Counted from the first letter of the stretch, positions 9,245-19,055 are shown. The stretch: DNA of 64,000 bases from Paenisporosarcina sp050269735 (GCF_050269735.1 NZ_JBNNIX010000001.1:62001-126000); one strand, 5' to 3'. Program-made: numbers and translations. The notes: generated from the sequence alone by a model not told the origin.

Positions 9245-9388
9245 TCATCCACCTACATCATTTTCCCCGTCATCTTCTAACATCGGGTCCTCAACTTCAA
9301 TATCATCTTCTTTTTCATCGTCGCCGCATGCGCCAAGTAAAAGTGCTGCCGCCAATGGCATTGCTAGAAATTTAGTTTTCGTTTTCAT
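9245..9388 (-). CDS. Small acidic lipoprotein, 47 aa
   Basis: A minus-strand ORF of 47 residues begins MKTKTKFLAMPLAAALLLGA and reaches the lipobox Cys at residue 21 (LGAC). The mature part is only 27 residues and strongly acidic, rich in Asp and Glu. The start ATG is preceded by AAAGGAGG and the stop is followed by a terminator, so this is a complete minimal transcription unit. After lipid attachment it would sit on the outer face of the membrane. Bacilli encode many such short acidic lipoproteins with no known role. The opposite strand is also open over this stretch, but without a binding site or a sensible composition. Confidence 0.8.
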   Translation of the reverse strand: MKTKTKFLAMPLAAALLLGACGDDEKEDDIEVEDPMLEDDGENDVGG

Positions 9389-9660
9389 GGTGTTGCCTCC
9401 TTTAATTATTTACATATAAGTAGTTTACCCACTTTCACAAAACTAAACTCCTGCTCGAGATTTCAGAGTGAAGACATGTATAAATAATGTTTTTAAGAGA
9501 AACAGTTAAATTTCTATAAATCGTCTAAAATCGTTGGTGCATATATGTTTTTGTTATATTTGATATGATTTAATAACAATGATGAGAGCGTTTTCATTCA
9601 TATTTATCTATTAAAATGAATAAATAATATTATCGGAATTGTGTGTAAATGTGGATTTTA

Positions 9661-9669
9661 TGGTATACT
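9661..9669 (+). promoter_or_regulatory. Extended -10 promoter of gltBD
   Basis: TGGTATACT is a TGn-extended -10 element, and a weak -35 (TTGTGT) lies upstream at 19-nt spacing. It gives a leader of about 85 nt before the gltB start chosen here. The rest of the 9389-9760 intergenic region is AT-rich. I see no T-box or riboswitch in it and could not identify a GltC site by eye. Confidence 0.5.
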
Positions 9670-9760
9670 GTTTCGAAATTGGAAGTGTACATGCAATGAA
9701 GAGCCCCTTCATGAAACAATGAACATCTTTCAGCAGATTAAATCGAAAGGGGACGTTGTC

Positions 9761-12700
9761 ATGACGAAAACTGGATATCCTGCAGCACAAGGTTTATATG
9801 ATCCAGAACAAGAACACGAAGCATGTGGAATTGGGATGCTGGCTAATATTAACGGGAGAAAGACCCATGGGATTGTACAGAATGCCATTAACATGCTTTG
9901 TAATATGGAGCATCGCGGTGGGCAATCCGCTGATACGAGTACAGGGGACGGAGCAGGGATATTAACTCAAATTCCCCATCGGTTCTTTAAAAAGCAATGT
10001 GAGAAAGAGAACATCCTGTTGCCGAGAGAAGGCGACTATGGTGTGGGAATGGTTTATTTACCTAAAGATCACGACTTGCGCATGAAAAGCAAAGAAGTTT
10101 TTGAACAAATTATTGAAGAAGAAGGTCAGCTATTTCTTGGCTGGCGCCCTGTTCCAATCAATGACTCTTTTGTTGGAAAAGTGGCGACCAAAACGAAGCC
10201 GACCATTAGGCAATTTTTCATTCAAGTAAACGAAAATATTAAAGATCAAATGGATTTTGAACGAAAGCTATACGTGATTCGCAAACGAATTGAAAAAGAA
10301 TTGGCAAGTGTGAAAGACTATGAGGATGTTTACATCTGCAGTTTATCAACTCGCACGATTGTCTACAAAGGCATGCTAATCCCCGAACAACTTGATTCAT
10401 TTTACATTGACTTGAATCATCCTGAATTTAAATCCGCTTTAGCACTTGTACATTCCCGTTTCAGTACAAATACCTTCCCAAGTTGGAAGAGATCGCATCC
10501 TAATCGTTATACCATCCACAATGGAGAGTTCAATACCTTAAGAGGCAATGTCAACTGGATGCGTGCTCGTGAGCAACTATGTGAATCCGCGTTTTTCAGT
10601 CCGGAAGACTTGCAAAAAGTATTACCAATTATCGATGCGGACGGCAGTGATTCATCGATGTTTGATAATTGCTTCGAATTCCTGCATCTCTCTGGACGTT
10701 CGCTGGCCCATACAGCCATGATGATGGTACCGGAACCTTGGGCGAATGATTTAACAATCAAAGAAGAAAAACGTGATTTTTATGAATACCACAGTACGTT
10801 AATGGAACCATGGGATGGTCCAGCAGCACTGGTATTTACAGATGGCAACCAAATCTGTGCCTGTCTTGACCGAAATGGTCTAAGGCCCGCCCGTTATTAT
10901 GTAACGAAGGGTGGCATGATTGTCCTAGGTTCCGAAGTTGGGGCATTGGATATTTTTGCTGATGATATTGAATACAAGGGAAGACTAGCTCCTGGTAAAA
11001 TCCTTTTAGTTGATCTGGAAAAAGGAACGATCATTCCAGATGAAGAAATCAAACTTCAAATTGCTTCTGAACAGCCGTATAAAGAGTGGCTGAAAAACAT
11101 GAAGAATCTAGAAGATATACCTGAAGCGGTGGAACAACCACCCATTCACAATGGCGAAGAGTTGTTAAAACAACAGCTTGCATTTGGCTATACAAGAGAA
11201 GAACTAAATAAAATCATCAAGCCCTTAGTGTTGGAAGGTAAAGATCCAGTCGGTTCCATGGGCTATGATTCCCCACTAGCCGTCTTATCGAAAAAACCAC
11301 AATTACTATACAACTACTTTAAACAACTTTTTGCTCAAGTCACCAATCCGCCGATTGATGCCATTCGCGAAAAAATCGTGACGATGGTTGACACCACAAT
11401 TGGTGCTGAGGGCAATTTGGTAAAGCCTGGTCCTGAGAGCTGTAAGCATATCCGTCTGAAAACACCAGTACTGACAAATCAACAACTTCAAAAGCTTAGA
11501 ACCCAACAACTGGATGGGTTTAAATCGATTACATTTTCGACGCTATTTGATGCAACGTCAAGTGGAACTAGCGACTGTCAAATGGAAAAGGCACTCGACG
11601 CATTATTTGTAAAAGCTGACCAGGCAGTTCAAGAAGAACATACGTTGCTGATTCTATCTGATCGTGGCGTGTCAGAAAAATACGCAGCCATTCCGGCACT
11701 TCTTGCGGTTTCTGGCTTGCATCATCATTTAATTCGTCAAGGCACGCGTACGAAAATCAGTATTTTAATAGAGTCAGGCGAACCGAGAGAAGTTCATCAT
11801 TTCGCAATCTTACTTGGGTACGGTGCGGAAGGAATCAATCCATATTTAGCCTTTGATTCCGTGCGCACACTGATAGAAAAAGGCGAAATCGAAATAGAGT
11901 CAGTGGAGTTAGCGGTAAATAACTATATCCATTCAGTAACAGACGGAGTCATTAAAGTCCTCTCCAAAATGGGGATTTCCACGATTCAAAGCTATCGTGG
12001 AGCTCAAATATTTGAAGCAGTGGGCATTCACATGGATGTGATCGATAAGTATTTCACCCGAACGTCTTCACGACTGGGTGGAATCGGCATAAAAATGATT
12101 GAAAAAGAAGTGCTCATGCGTCACGAAATGGCATTTGGTGAAAATCGCGGGAATAATCAAGCGCTGGAAACTGGTGACGAATTCCAATATCGTGCGAACG
12201 GTGAGGATCATCAATACAATCCGAGTACGATCCATACACTTCAACATGCATGTCGAACGAATAACTATGAAGTGTTCAAAAAGTACACAAAACTATTAAC
12301 AGACGAAACAACCAACCTCCAATCATTACGAGGGCTTTTGAAATTTAAGAAGGGACAGTCTGTGCCGATTGAAGAAGTGGAATCTGTCGAGGAGATTTGC
12401 CGACGTTTCAAAACCGGAGCGATGTCTTATGGCTCCATTTCGAAAGAAGCACATGAAGCCTTGGCTGTTGCGATGAACCGTGTAGGTGGGAAAAGTAACA
12501 CAGGTGAAGGTGGAGAAGATATCGACCGTTTTACGCCTGATCCAAATGGAGACTCAAGAAGAAGTTCCATTAAACAAGTGGCATCAGGCCGATTTGGTGT
12601 GACGAGCCACTATTTGGTCAATGCAGATGAAATCCAGATTAAAGTGGCACAAGGGGCCAAACCTGGTGAAGGTGGGCACTTGCCTGGTAAGAAAGTATAT

Positions 12701-14353
12701 CCGTGGATTGCTGAAGTTCGTGGCTCTACAACTGGAGTTGAACTGATTTCACCGCCACCGCATCACGATATCTATTCAATTGAGGATTTGGCAGAGCTCA
12801 TTCATAATTTGAAAAATGCTAATCCTCGAGCTCGTATTAGCGTTAAATTGGTTTCCGCTGTCGGGGTGGGAACAATAGCTGCAGGCGTTGCAAAAGGAAG
12901 AGCGGACCTTGTCCTAATCAGTGGCTATGATGGCGGTACGGGAGCAGCACCTCGTACGAGTTTAAAACATACTGGATTACCATGGGAAATCGGATTAGCT
13001 GAAACCCATCAGACACTCCTGTTAAATGGACTTCGTGATCGCATCGTTGTGGAAACGGACGGCAAAATGATGACGGGAAGAGACGTGGTATTAGCTACAC
13101 TTCTCGGAGCGGAAGAGTACGGATTTTCAACAGCCCCACTTGTGGTGCTCGGCTGTGTCATGATGCGTGTCTGTCATATGGATACATGTCCAGTAGGAAT
13201 TGCAACGCAAAATCCTGAACTGCGCAAGAAATTTACGGGAGATGCTGAACATGTCGCGAACTTCATGCGTTTTGTGGCTACTGAAACGAGAGAGCTAATG
13301 GCTGAACTCGGTTTCAGAACCATCAACGAAATGGTGGGACGTACAGATGCGCTTGAAGTAAACAAAGCGATTGACCATTGGAAGGCAAAAGACATCGATT
13401 TGACTGCTCTTCTGTACTCACCTGATTTGCCCGCAAAAGTAGGACGTTATCATACAATTGATCAAGATCATGACTTAGAGAAGACGCTCGATTTCCAGGA
13501 ACTGATTCCAATTTGTCGTAAAGCCATCGAAAATCAGCAACCGGTGGAATTTACAACAGCGATTCGAAATATTAACCGGGTCACGGCAACGATGCTCGGC
13601 AGTGAAATCACTCGACGATACGGGGAAAAAGGATTGCCTGAGGATACCATTCGTCTGACATTAAAAGGATCCGCGGGCCAAAGCTTTGGTGCATTTATTC
13701 CCCGGGGAATAACGCTCCGACTCGTTGGGGACTCAAACGACTTCGTAGGAAAAGGATTGTCTGGAGGGAAAATTATTGTTCATCCCGATCCAGTGGTCAC
13801 TTTCCCTCCTGAGAAAAATATTATTATTGGCAACGTAGCTTTCTATGGAGCTTCTGCTGGTGAAGCCTATATACAAGGAATCGCCGGCGAACGTTTCTGT
13901 GTACGTAATAGTGGCGCAAATGTAGTAGTCGAAGGAGTTGGTGATCACGGTTGTGAATATATGACGGGTGGAAAAGTTGTCGTCTTAGGTTCGACAGGAC
14001 GCAACTTTGCTGCAGGAATGTCAGGTGGCGTAGCGTATGTTTTTGATGAAGATGAAACATTCCTATCCCAATGCAATACGGAACTAGTTCAGATCCAACC
14101 CATTGAAAATAAGGAAGAGATGAAAGAGCTCTATTCGATGATTGAACAGCACGTGGAGTATACAAATAGTGGTCTCGGAAAACGCATTTTAGCATATTGG
14201 GAGAAGTATTCTTCACAATTCGTGCGTGTTATTCCAAAATCCTATTTAACGATAAACAATCGAATCAAAGAGCTTCAGGACAGTGGCTTGACCATGTTCG
14301 ATGCACAGATGACGGCATTCGAGGAAAGTAAAAAGGTTGGGTCCGCAAAATAA
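9761..14353 (+). CDS. gltB: Glutamate synthase (NADPH) large subunit
   Basis: The large subunit of glutamate synthase, 1530 residues, makes two glutamates from glutamine and 2-oxoglutarate. An N-terminal class II amidotransferase domain begins at Cys22 (ACGIG), the nucleophile exposed after propeptide removal. The central and FMN domains follow, then the 3Fe-4S cysteines at about 1132, 1138 and 1143 (C-x5-C-x4-C), then the beta-helical GXGXG domain at the C-terminus. I chose ATG 9761 because AAAGGGGA lies just upstream. The frame is open back to 9641 but that lies upstream of the likely -10 element. gltD follows 22 nt later. Regulation by nitrogen status is expected from the family but no site was identified. 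Confidence 0.97.
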   Translation: MTKTGYPAAQGLYDPEQEHEACGIGMLANINGRKTHGIVQNAINMLCNMEHRGGQSADTSTGDGAGILTQIPHRFFKKQCEKENILLPREGDYGVGMVYLPKDHDLRMKSKEVFEQIIEEEGQLFLGWRPVPINDSFVGKVATKTKPTIRQFFIQVNENIKDQMDFERKLYVIRKRIEKELASVKDYEDVYICSLSTRTIVYKGMLIPEQLDSFYIDLNHPEFKSALALVHSRFSTNTFPSWKRSHPNRYTIHNGEFNTLRGNVNWMRAREQLCESAFFSPEDLQKVLPIIDADGSDSSMFDNCFEFLHLSGRSLAHTAMMMVPEPWANDLTIKEEKRDFYEYHSTLMEPWDGPAALVFTDGNQICACLDRNGLRPARYYVTKGGMIVLGSEVGALDIFADDIEYKGRLAPGKILLVDLEKGTIIPDEEIKLQIASEQPYKEWLKNMKNLEDIPEAVEQPPIHNGEELLKQQLAFGYTREELNKIIKPLVLEGKDPVGSMGYDSPLAVLSKKPQLLYNYFKQLFAQVTNPPIDAIREKIVTMVDTTIGAEGNLVKPGPESCKHIRLKTPVLTNQQLQKLRTQQLDGFKSITFSTLFDATSSGTSDCQMEKALDALFVKADQAVQEEHTLLILSDRGVSEKYAAIPALLAVSGLHHHLIRQGTRTKISILIESGEPREVHHFAILLGYGAEGINPYLAFDSVRTLIEKGEIEIESVELAVNNYIHSVTDGVIKVLSKMGISTIQSYRGAQIFEAVGIHMDVIDKYFTRTSSRLGGIGIKMIEKEVLMRHEMAFGENRGNNQALETGDEFQYRANGEDHQYNPSTIHTLQHACRTNNYEVFKKYTKLLTDETTNLQSLRGLLKFKKGQSVPIEEVESVEEICRRFKTGAMSYGSISKEAHEALAVAMNRVGGKSNTGEGGEDIDRFTPDPNGDSRRSSIKQVASGRFGVTSHYLVNADEIQIKVAQGAKPGEGGHLPGKKVYPWIAEVRGSTTGVELISPPPHHDIYSIEDLAELIHNLKNANPRARISVKLVSAVGVGTIAAGVAKGRADLVLISGYDGGTGAAPRTSLKHTGLPWEIGLAETHQTLLLNGLRDRIVVETDGKMMTGRDVVLATLLGAEEYGFSTAPLVVLGCVMMRVCHMDTCPVGIATQNPELRKKFTGDAEHVANFMRFVATETRELMAELGFRTINEMVGRTDALEVNKAIDHWKAKDIDLTALLYSPDLPAKVGRYHTIDQDHDLEKTLDFQELIPICRKAIENQQPVEFTTAIRNINRVTATMLGSEITRRYGEKGLPEDTIRLTLKGSAGQSFGAFIPRGITLRLVGDSNDFVGKGLSGGKIIVHPDPVVTFPPEKNIIIGNVAFYGASAGEAYIQGIAGERFCVRNSGANVVVEGVGDHGCEYMTGGKVVVLGSTGRNFAAGMSGGVAYVFDEDETFLSQCNTELVQIQPIENKEEMKELYSMIEQHVEYTNSGLGKRILAYWEKYSSQFVRVIPKSYLTINNRIKELQDSGLTMFDAQMTAFEESKKVGSAK

Positions 14354-14375
14354 TCTGGCAAAAAGGAGGGATATG

Positions 14376-15848
14376 ATGGGAAAACCAACTGGATTTATGG
14401 AGTATGAGCGTCAATCACAACGTGAACGCGAACCACAGCGGCGTGTAAAGGATTGGCAGGATTATACGGTGCCGATGACGGAACAGGAAGTCCAGACACA
14501 AGCAGCACGTTGTATGGATTGTGGCGTGCCTACATGTCATACAGGAACCGAAATCAATGGGGTGACATCCGGATGTCCGGTCTATCACTTGATACCTGAA
14601 TGGAATGACCTCGTTTATCAAGGACAATGGAAGGAAGCGTTGAAGCGGGAACATGAAATGAATAACTTCCCTGAGTTTACCGGCACTGCATGCCCAGCTC
14701 CGTGCGAAGGTGCATGCGTCCTGGGAATAAACGAACCTCCTGTCGCCATTCGTACCGTGGAACGCGCTATTATCGAAAAAGGCTTTGAAGAAGGTTGGGT
14801 CGTTCCGGAACCTCCCGAAAAACGGACAGGTAAAAAAGTAGCGGTCATTGGGTCTGGACCAGCTGGCCTCGCAGCTGCGGCGCAACTCAATAAAGCCGGT
14901 CACTGGGTAACAGTCTTCGAACGCAACGACCGTGTAGGTGGTCTCTTGACGTACGGGATTCCAGAAATGAAACTGCCATACGAAATGGTAGAACGACGTG
15001 TTGCTTTATTAGTGCAAGAAGGCATTACATTTATGACAAACATGGAAGTTGGCAAAAATTATCCCGTTGAAAAACTGCAATCTGAATTTGACGCCAGCAT
15101 TTTATGTGGTGGTGCAACCATTCATCGGGACATTCAAGTGGAAGGACGCGAATTAAAAGGAATTCACTACGCAATGGAATTTCTTCATGCCAACACCAAA
15201 AGTTTGTTGGATTCGAATCTTCAAGATGGCAAATACCTTTCAGCGGAAGGAAAAGATGTCATTGTCATCGGTGGTGGAGATACAGGGACAGATTGTCTGG
15301 CTACAGCCGTTCGTCATAATTGCAAGAGTTTAACGCAGTTTGATATATACGACAAAAAAGGCGCAGTGCGTGATGAGCTGGGCAATCCTTGGCCGCAATA
15401 TCCGATCATTCATCGGTTGGAGTATGGGCAAAAAGAGGCTGCAAGTAAATTCGGGGAAGACCCACGAGCTTATGCCGTTCAAACCACGCGTTTTGTGGGG
15501 AACGACGAGGGTCATGTCAAAGAAGTCCATACCATCCATGTAAAGCTCCGAAATCGAATACGCGAAGAAATACCGGGTACCGAAAAAGTATGGCCAGCGG
15601 ACCTTGTGTTGCTAGCCATTGGATTTAATGGTCCGGAACAAGGACTTCTTCAGCAATTGAATGTGGAAACAAACCCTAACTCAACAGTGAAAGCGGAATA
15701 CGGGAAGTATGCAACCAATGTAGAAGGCGTTTTTTCTGCAGGTGATATGCGCCGAGGACAAAGCTTGATTGTATGGGCCATCAATGAAGGTCGTGAAGTA
15801 GCGAGGGAATGTGATCGCTATTTGATGGGGACAACGGTACTACCATAG
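14376..15848 (+). CDS. gltD: Glutamate synthase (NADPH) small subunit
   Basis: The 490-residue small subunit passes electrons from NADPH through FAD and two 4Fe-4S clusters to GltB. The N-terminal ferredoxin-like part has the cysteine sets RCMDCGVPTC and FTGTACPAPCEGAC. The FAD site is VIGSGPAGLAAA and the NADPH site is GGGDTGTD. The C-terminal GVFSAGDMRRGQSLIVWAI closes the FAD site. Two ATG codons lie side by side. The second (14376) is spaced better from AAGGAGGG. It forms an operon with gltB and ends at a strong terminator. Confidence 0.96.
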   Translation: MGKPTGFMEYERQSQREREPQRRVKDWQDYTVPMTEQEVQTQAARCMDCGVPTCHTGTEINGVTSGCPVYHLIPEWNDLVYQGQWKEALKREHEMNNFPEFTGTACPAPCEGACVLGINEPPVAIRTVERAIIEKGFEEGWVVPEPPEKRTGKKVAVIGSGPAGLAAAAQLNKAGHWVTVFERNDRVGGLLTYGIPEMKLPYEMVERRVALLVQEGITFMTNMEVGKNYPVEKLQSEFDASILCGGATIHRDIQVEGRELKGIHYAMEFLHANTKSLLDSNLQDGKYLSAEGKDVIVIGGGDTGTDCLATAVRHNCKSLTQFDIYDKKGAVRDELGNPWPQYPIIHRLEYGQKEAASKFGEDPRAYAVQTTRFVGNDEGHVKEVHTIHVKLRNRIREEIPGTEKVWPADLVLLAIGFNGPEQGLLQQLNVETNPNSTVKAEYGKYATNVEGVFSAGDMRRGQSLIVWAINEGREVARECDRYLMGTTVLP

Positions 15849-15854
15849 ACATAC

Positions 15855-15894
15855 AAAAAGGAGTGTACTTCCACGATGGATGTACACTCCTTTT
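15855..15894. terminator. Bidirectional terminator, gltD / 3-hydroxybutyrate operon
   Basis: The stem AAAAGGAGTGTAC / GTACACTCCTTTT has U-tracts on both strands, between convergent units. Confidence 0.92.
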
Positions 15895-15908
15895 ATTTAA
15901 AAATTTTC

Positions 15909-16685
15909 TTATTGAGCTGTGTAGCCACCATCAAGAATGGCTGCTTGACCTGTAATACCTTTTGCCTTTTCACTTGAAAGGAATAGCGCGTAGTCAGCAA
16001 TTTCATCAACTGACAATAAACGTTTTTGAGGAACAAGAGGGTAGATTACTTCTTCTAATACTTTCTCCAGTTCTACATTGCGTGTTTTTGCCAAGTCCGA
16101 TAACTGATTTCTTACAAGTGGCGTGTCCACATAGCCAGGACATAATGCATTTACCGTAATGCCGTGTTCTGCACCTTCTAAAGCCGCAACTTTTGTTAAA
16201 CCGATAACGCCATGCTTAGCGCTGTTATAAGCTGCTTTTCCAGCGAAACCAATTACACCATTAATGGAAGCCATATTAATAATACGACCATATTTTTGTT
16301 TTTTCATTTGAGGGAACACGTGCTTAATCGCCATGAACGGTGCCGTTAACATGATTTTAATTAATAACTCGAATTTTTCGGTTGGGAATTCTTCGATTGG
16401 TGATACATATTGTAAGCCAGCGTTGTTAATCAAGACATGGAATTCACCGAAATGCGCAATTGTTTGATCGATGGCTGCTTTTATTTCTTCTTCGTTCGTT
16501 ACGTCACACTTGATGCCAAGAGTTTCGTATCCTTTGTCAGCAAGTTGCTGAGCTGCCTTTTTGACGCCTTCTTCATTTAAGTCTGTAAGGACAACCTTTG
16601 CTCCATTTTCAGCAAATCGTTCCCCAACTTCATAACCAATACCTTGAGCCGCACCTGTAATAAACACTACTTTATCTTTTAACAT
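15909..16685 (-). CDS. 3-hydroxybutyrate dehydrogenase (SDR family)
   Basis: A 258-residue NAD-dependent short-chain dehydrogenase. It shows the TGAAQGIG nucleotide loop at residues 10-17, NNAG at about 87, catalytic Ser140, and YNSAK with Tyr153 and Lys157. The C-terminal part (CPGYVDTPLVRNQ and the final LDGGYTAQ) is characteristic of D-3-hydroxybutyrate dehydrogenase, which interconverts 3-hydroxybutyrate and acetoacetate. The neighbouring GntP-type permease, 19 nt upstream in the same operon, supports uptake and oxidation of external 3-hydroxybutyrate. A poly-hydroxybutyrate turnover role is an alternative. The start ATG has AAAGGAGAT just upstream. Confidence 0.88.
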   Translation of the reverse strand: MLKDKVVFITGAAQGIGYEVGERFAENGAKVVLTDLNEEGVKKAAQQLADKGYETLGIKCDVTNEEEIKAAIDQTIAHFGEFHVLINNAGLQYVSPIEEFPTEKFELLIKIMLTAPFMAIKHVFPQMKKQKYGRIINMASINGVIGFAGKAAYNSAKHGVIGLTKVAALEGAEHGITVNALCPGYVDTPLVRNQLSDLAKTRNVELEKVLEEVIYPLVPQKRLLSVDEIADYALFLSSEKAKGITGQAAILDGGYTAQ

Positions 16686-16704
16686 AATCAGATCTCCTTT
16701 TAAA

Positions 16705-17991
16705 TTAATAAAGTCCCATGCTTGCTAATATTATTGCTGCAATTACGGCAATGGTTGGAATGATAAAACCAACAACCGCAACATCTAAATATGAATCTTT
16801 GTGTTTTAGCCCCGTTACAGCCAATAAGGTCAGTAATGCGCCATTATGTGGCAGTATCGATGCCCCTGATGCGACAGAAGCAATTCGGTGAAAAGCTTCT
16901 GGGTCGATGCCGGTTGTTTGGGATAGTTGGTAATATTTATCCCCCAAAGCTTCGAGCGCAATCCCCATACCGCCAGATGCCGAACCAGTAATACTTGCTA
17001 GTAACTGAACAGCGACTGCTTCTGAAATCAAAGGATTTCCTTTAATGCCTAGAATCAAGTCGGTTAACTGTTTGAAACTTGGTACGGCCGTAACAACTGC
17101 ACCAAAACCAACAGCCGCACTCGTATTTAAAATGGCCATCGCTGAACCTGCTGCACCGCCGTTAATCGATTTAATGAACGTTTTGAATTTCTTGAAACTC
17201 AACAGCATGATCGCAATGATTCCAATCAATAAAGATGGAAGAATATCTAGTTTTAAAATATTTAATACAAACACCACGATTAGTAATGGCAAAATGGACA
17301 GATAAGGGTTTGGAAGAGTGGAAGCATCAATTTCTTTCACTTCGTCCCCGTTTTTAGGTTCTGTGTATCCATCGCCTTTGCTTTGCAGTCTTTTACTTCT
17401 CCAAGCTAAGTAAAGGTAACCACCCACCGCCATAATTAATCCAGATACCACACCCATAATGGGCCCAGCAGTCGGAGTTGTTTGGAAGTACTCAGTCGGA
17501 ATAATATTTTGAATCTGAGGCGTTCCTGGAAGTGCCGTCATCGTAAACGTAAAAGCTCCAAGTGTAATAGTAGCCGGAATGAGCTTTCTTGAAACATCGG
17601 CTTCTCGAAATAGTGCAAGGGCTAGAGGATAAATAGCAAATACAACTACAAATAAACTAACGCCTCCGTAAGTTAGTACAGCTGCTCCAACCAATACACC
17701 TAAGACCGCTCGTTTTTTCCCTATGAATTGAGTGATTTTATAAGCTACTGATTGGGCCATGCCCGTTTCTTCCATCAGTTTCCCAAAAATTGCCCCAAGT
17801 AAAAATACAGGGAACCATTTTTTAGCGAAATCTACAAACCCAGTCATATAAATTTCTGTATATGCTGGCAATAAATCAAGTCCCTCTAACCCTGCTACCA
17901 AAAGCGCAATGAGAGGTGCTATCCATATGATGGACCACCCTAAATAGGCGAGGGCCATTAGTAAAATTAATCCGATAATAATGTTAATCAT
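16705..17991 (-). CDS. GntP family permease, likely for 3-hydroxybutyrate
   Basis: A 428-residue membrane protein of the gluconate:H+ symporter (GntP) family with about 12 helices. The C-terminal SGSASGGMGIALEALG and ASGASILPHNGALLTLLAVTGL stretches are the family's most conserved. It is the first gene of an operon with 3-hydroxybutyrate dehydrogenase, and this pairing in bacilli points to 3-hydroxybutyrate or a related short acid rather than gluconate. A long hydrophilic loop (about residues 195-225, rich in charged residues) lies mid-protein. The start ATG follows GGAGCACG. Confidence 0.87.
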   Translation of the reverse strand: MINIIIGLILLMALAYLGWSIIWIAPLIALLVAGLEGLDLLPAYTEIYMTGFVDFAKKWFPVFLLGAIFGKLMEETGMAQSVAYKITQFIGKKRAVLGVLVGAAVLTYGGVSLFVVVFAIYPLALALFREADVSRKLIPATITLGAFTFTMTALPGTPQIQNIIPTEYFQTTPTAGPIMGVVSGLIMAVGGYLYLAWRSKRLQSKGDGYTEPKNGDEVKEIDASTLPNPYLSILPLLIVVFVLNILKLDILPSLLIGIIAIMLLSFKKFKTFIKSINGGAAGSAMAILNTSAAVGFGAVVTAVPSFKQLTDLILGIKGNPLISEAVAVQLLASITGSASGGMGIALEALGDKYYQLSQTTGIDPEAFHRIASVASGASILPHNGALLTLLAVTGLKHKDSYLDVAVVGFIIPTIAVIAAIILASMGLY

Positions 17992-18033
17992 GATTACGTG
18001 CTCCTTTATTTAAAATACCCCTATAGGTTTGTA

Positions 18034-18062
18034 ATTTTGGACACAAGCGCTTAAGCTGTCAA
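18034..18062 (-). promoter_or_regulatory. Promoter of the 3-hydroxybutyrate operon with spacer palindrome
   Basis: On the minus strand, TTGACA and CAAAAT are spaced 17 nt. The spacer contains the perfect palindrome AAGCGCTT (18045-18052), whose core resembles the centre of a CcpA cre site, although the outer bases fit the consensus poorly. A second AAGCGCTA core lies near 18234-18242. Catabolite control would make physiological sense, but this is inference. Confidence 0.5.
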
Positions 18063-18285
18063 GGAAAAAGTCGTACATTTTTACAAGTAAGACTAGGTAT
18101 AATATTCAGTTTTTAATCACTCGTATTCCTTTGGTTTAAATACCCACTTTGCAAGTGCTTTTAACATCCAAAATTTCACATTAAACAGTTTCAAGTTAAT
18201 TGGATAGGTTATTTAATACGGGCAACAATAGTTGTAGCGCTTTAACAAGATGTTAAGCAGACCAAAAGGAAAGGGTGGTAAAACA

Positions 18286-18693
18286 ATGAAAGAACTATTT
18301 ACAGCAACTGTTACGGCGACTGGAGGGCGGGAAGGGCGAATCCGCTCAGAAGATGGCGTACTCGATCTTGCCTTGGCAATGCCCGGTGTCAAACAGGATA
18401 CAACGAATCCAGAACAACTATTTGCGGCGGGTTATGCAGCTTGTTTTGATTCCGCTCTGAATTTGGTGGCAGGACAAGAAAAAATTAAACACGGTGGATC
18501 GGAAGTCACTGCTCATGTTACATTGCACCAAAATACGGATGGCTATGCACTTTCCGTTAAACTAGATGTTCTTGTACGTGATGTAGAGTTGGAAGTTGCT
18601 CAAAAGCTTGTCACAGCTGCACACAACGTTTGTCCATATTCACGCGCGATAAAAGACAACATCAAGGTGGATGTTGGAAGTCGAATTGCTTAA
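18286..18693 (+). CDS. ohr: Organic hydroperoxide resistance protein Ohr
   Basis: A 135-residue thiol peroxidase of the OsmC/Ohr family that reduces organic hydroperoxides. The catalytic Cys53 sits in YAACFDSAL and the resolving Cys116 in NVCPYSRA. Arg15 and Arg18 in the N-terminal GGREGRIRS strand include the activating Arg of the family. The start ATG at 18286 has GGGTGG 7 nt upstream. An earlier in-frame ATG at 18250 has no site. An adjacent OhrR regulator gene is absent, which is unusual but not rare. The gene is monocistronic and ends in a clear terminator. Confidence 0.94.
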   Translation: MKELFTATVTATGGREGRIRSEDGVLDLALAMPGVKQDTTNPEQLFAAGYAACFDSALNLVAGQEKIKHGGSEVTAHVTLHQNTDGYALSVKLDVLVRDVELEVAQKLVTAAHNVCPYSRAIKDNIKVDVGSRIA

Positions 18694-18717
18694 AGTCCCC
18701 ATAGTCACTTTAATTAG

Positions 18718-18746
18718 CCCGATTTCCATGTGAAATCGGGTTTTTT
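18718..18746 (+). terminator. Terminator after ohr
   Basis: The stem CCCGATTTC / GAAATCGGG with a 5-nt loop is followed by six T residues. Confidence 0.93.
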
Positions 18747-18953
18747 GGAAGATATAAAAGTATAGAATTTTGATTTGCCATGTACCAAGTGTTGATGGTG
18801 TTTTAGAACCACTTTTACCTTTAGAATTGAATGTTGCCTATAGGATGTATCTAAATGTTGATCACTCGATCTTCTTAAACACATCATCTAGTGGTAAGGA
18901 ATTATCATAAATTTTGTTGTCGCATTACAGCCTCATTCTCGTAATAAATGTAA

Positions 18954-19055
18954 GGCAGGGATTGCCACGAAGACTCCTGTGAGAAGAGCTTGAGCTGAAG
19001 CCCCCCGTAGGTGGCTGAAGCCAAGCCCACAGAAAGCGAAGTGGCGGTCCCTGCC
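18954..19055. repeat. Long imperfect palindromic intergenic element
   Basis: Outer 15-bp arms (GGCAGGGATTGCCAC and GTGGCGGTCCCTGCC, 13 of 15 paired) enclose a GC-rich core with further local inverted stretches. The right arm is followed by a T run. The 18694-19148 gap otherwise holds only the ohr terminator and AT-rich DNA. The element looks like one of the GC-rich interspersed palindromes scattered between genes in bacilli. It could also act as a terminator. Confidence 0.6.

Noticed and set aside
9162..9419. Plus-strand open frame rich in Ser and Pro over 9162-9419
   Set aside because: No binding site and low-complexity composition. It is the complement of the acidic lipoprotein gene on the minus strand, which has a lipobox, a site and a terminator.
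9641..9760. GTG at 9641 as the gltB start
   Set aside because: It lies upstream of the extended -10 element, and AAAGGGGA precedes the ATG at 9761, where the family's propeptide should begin.
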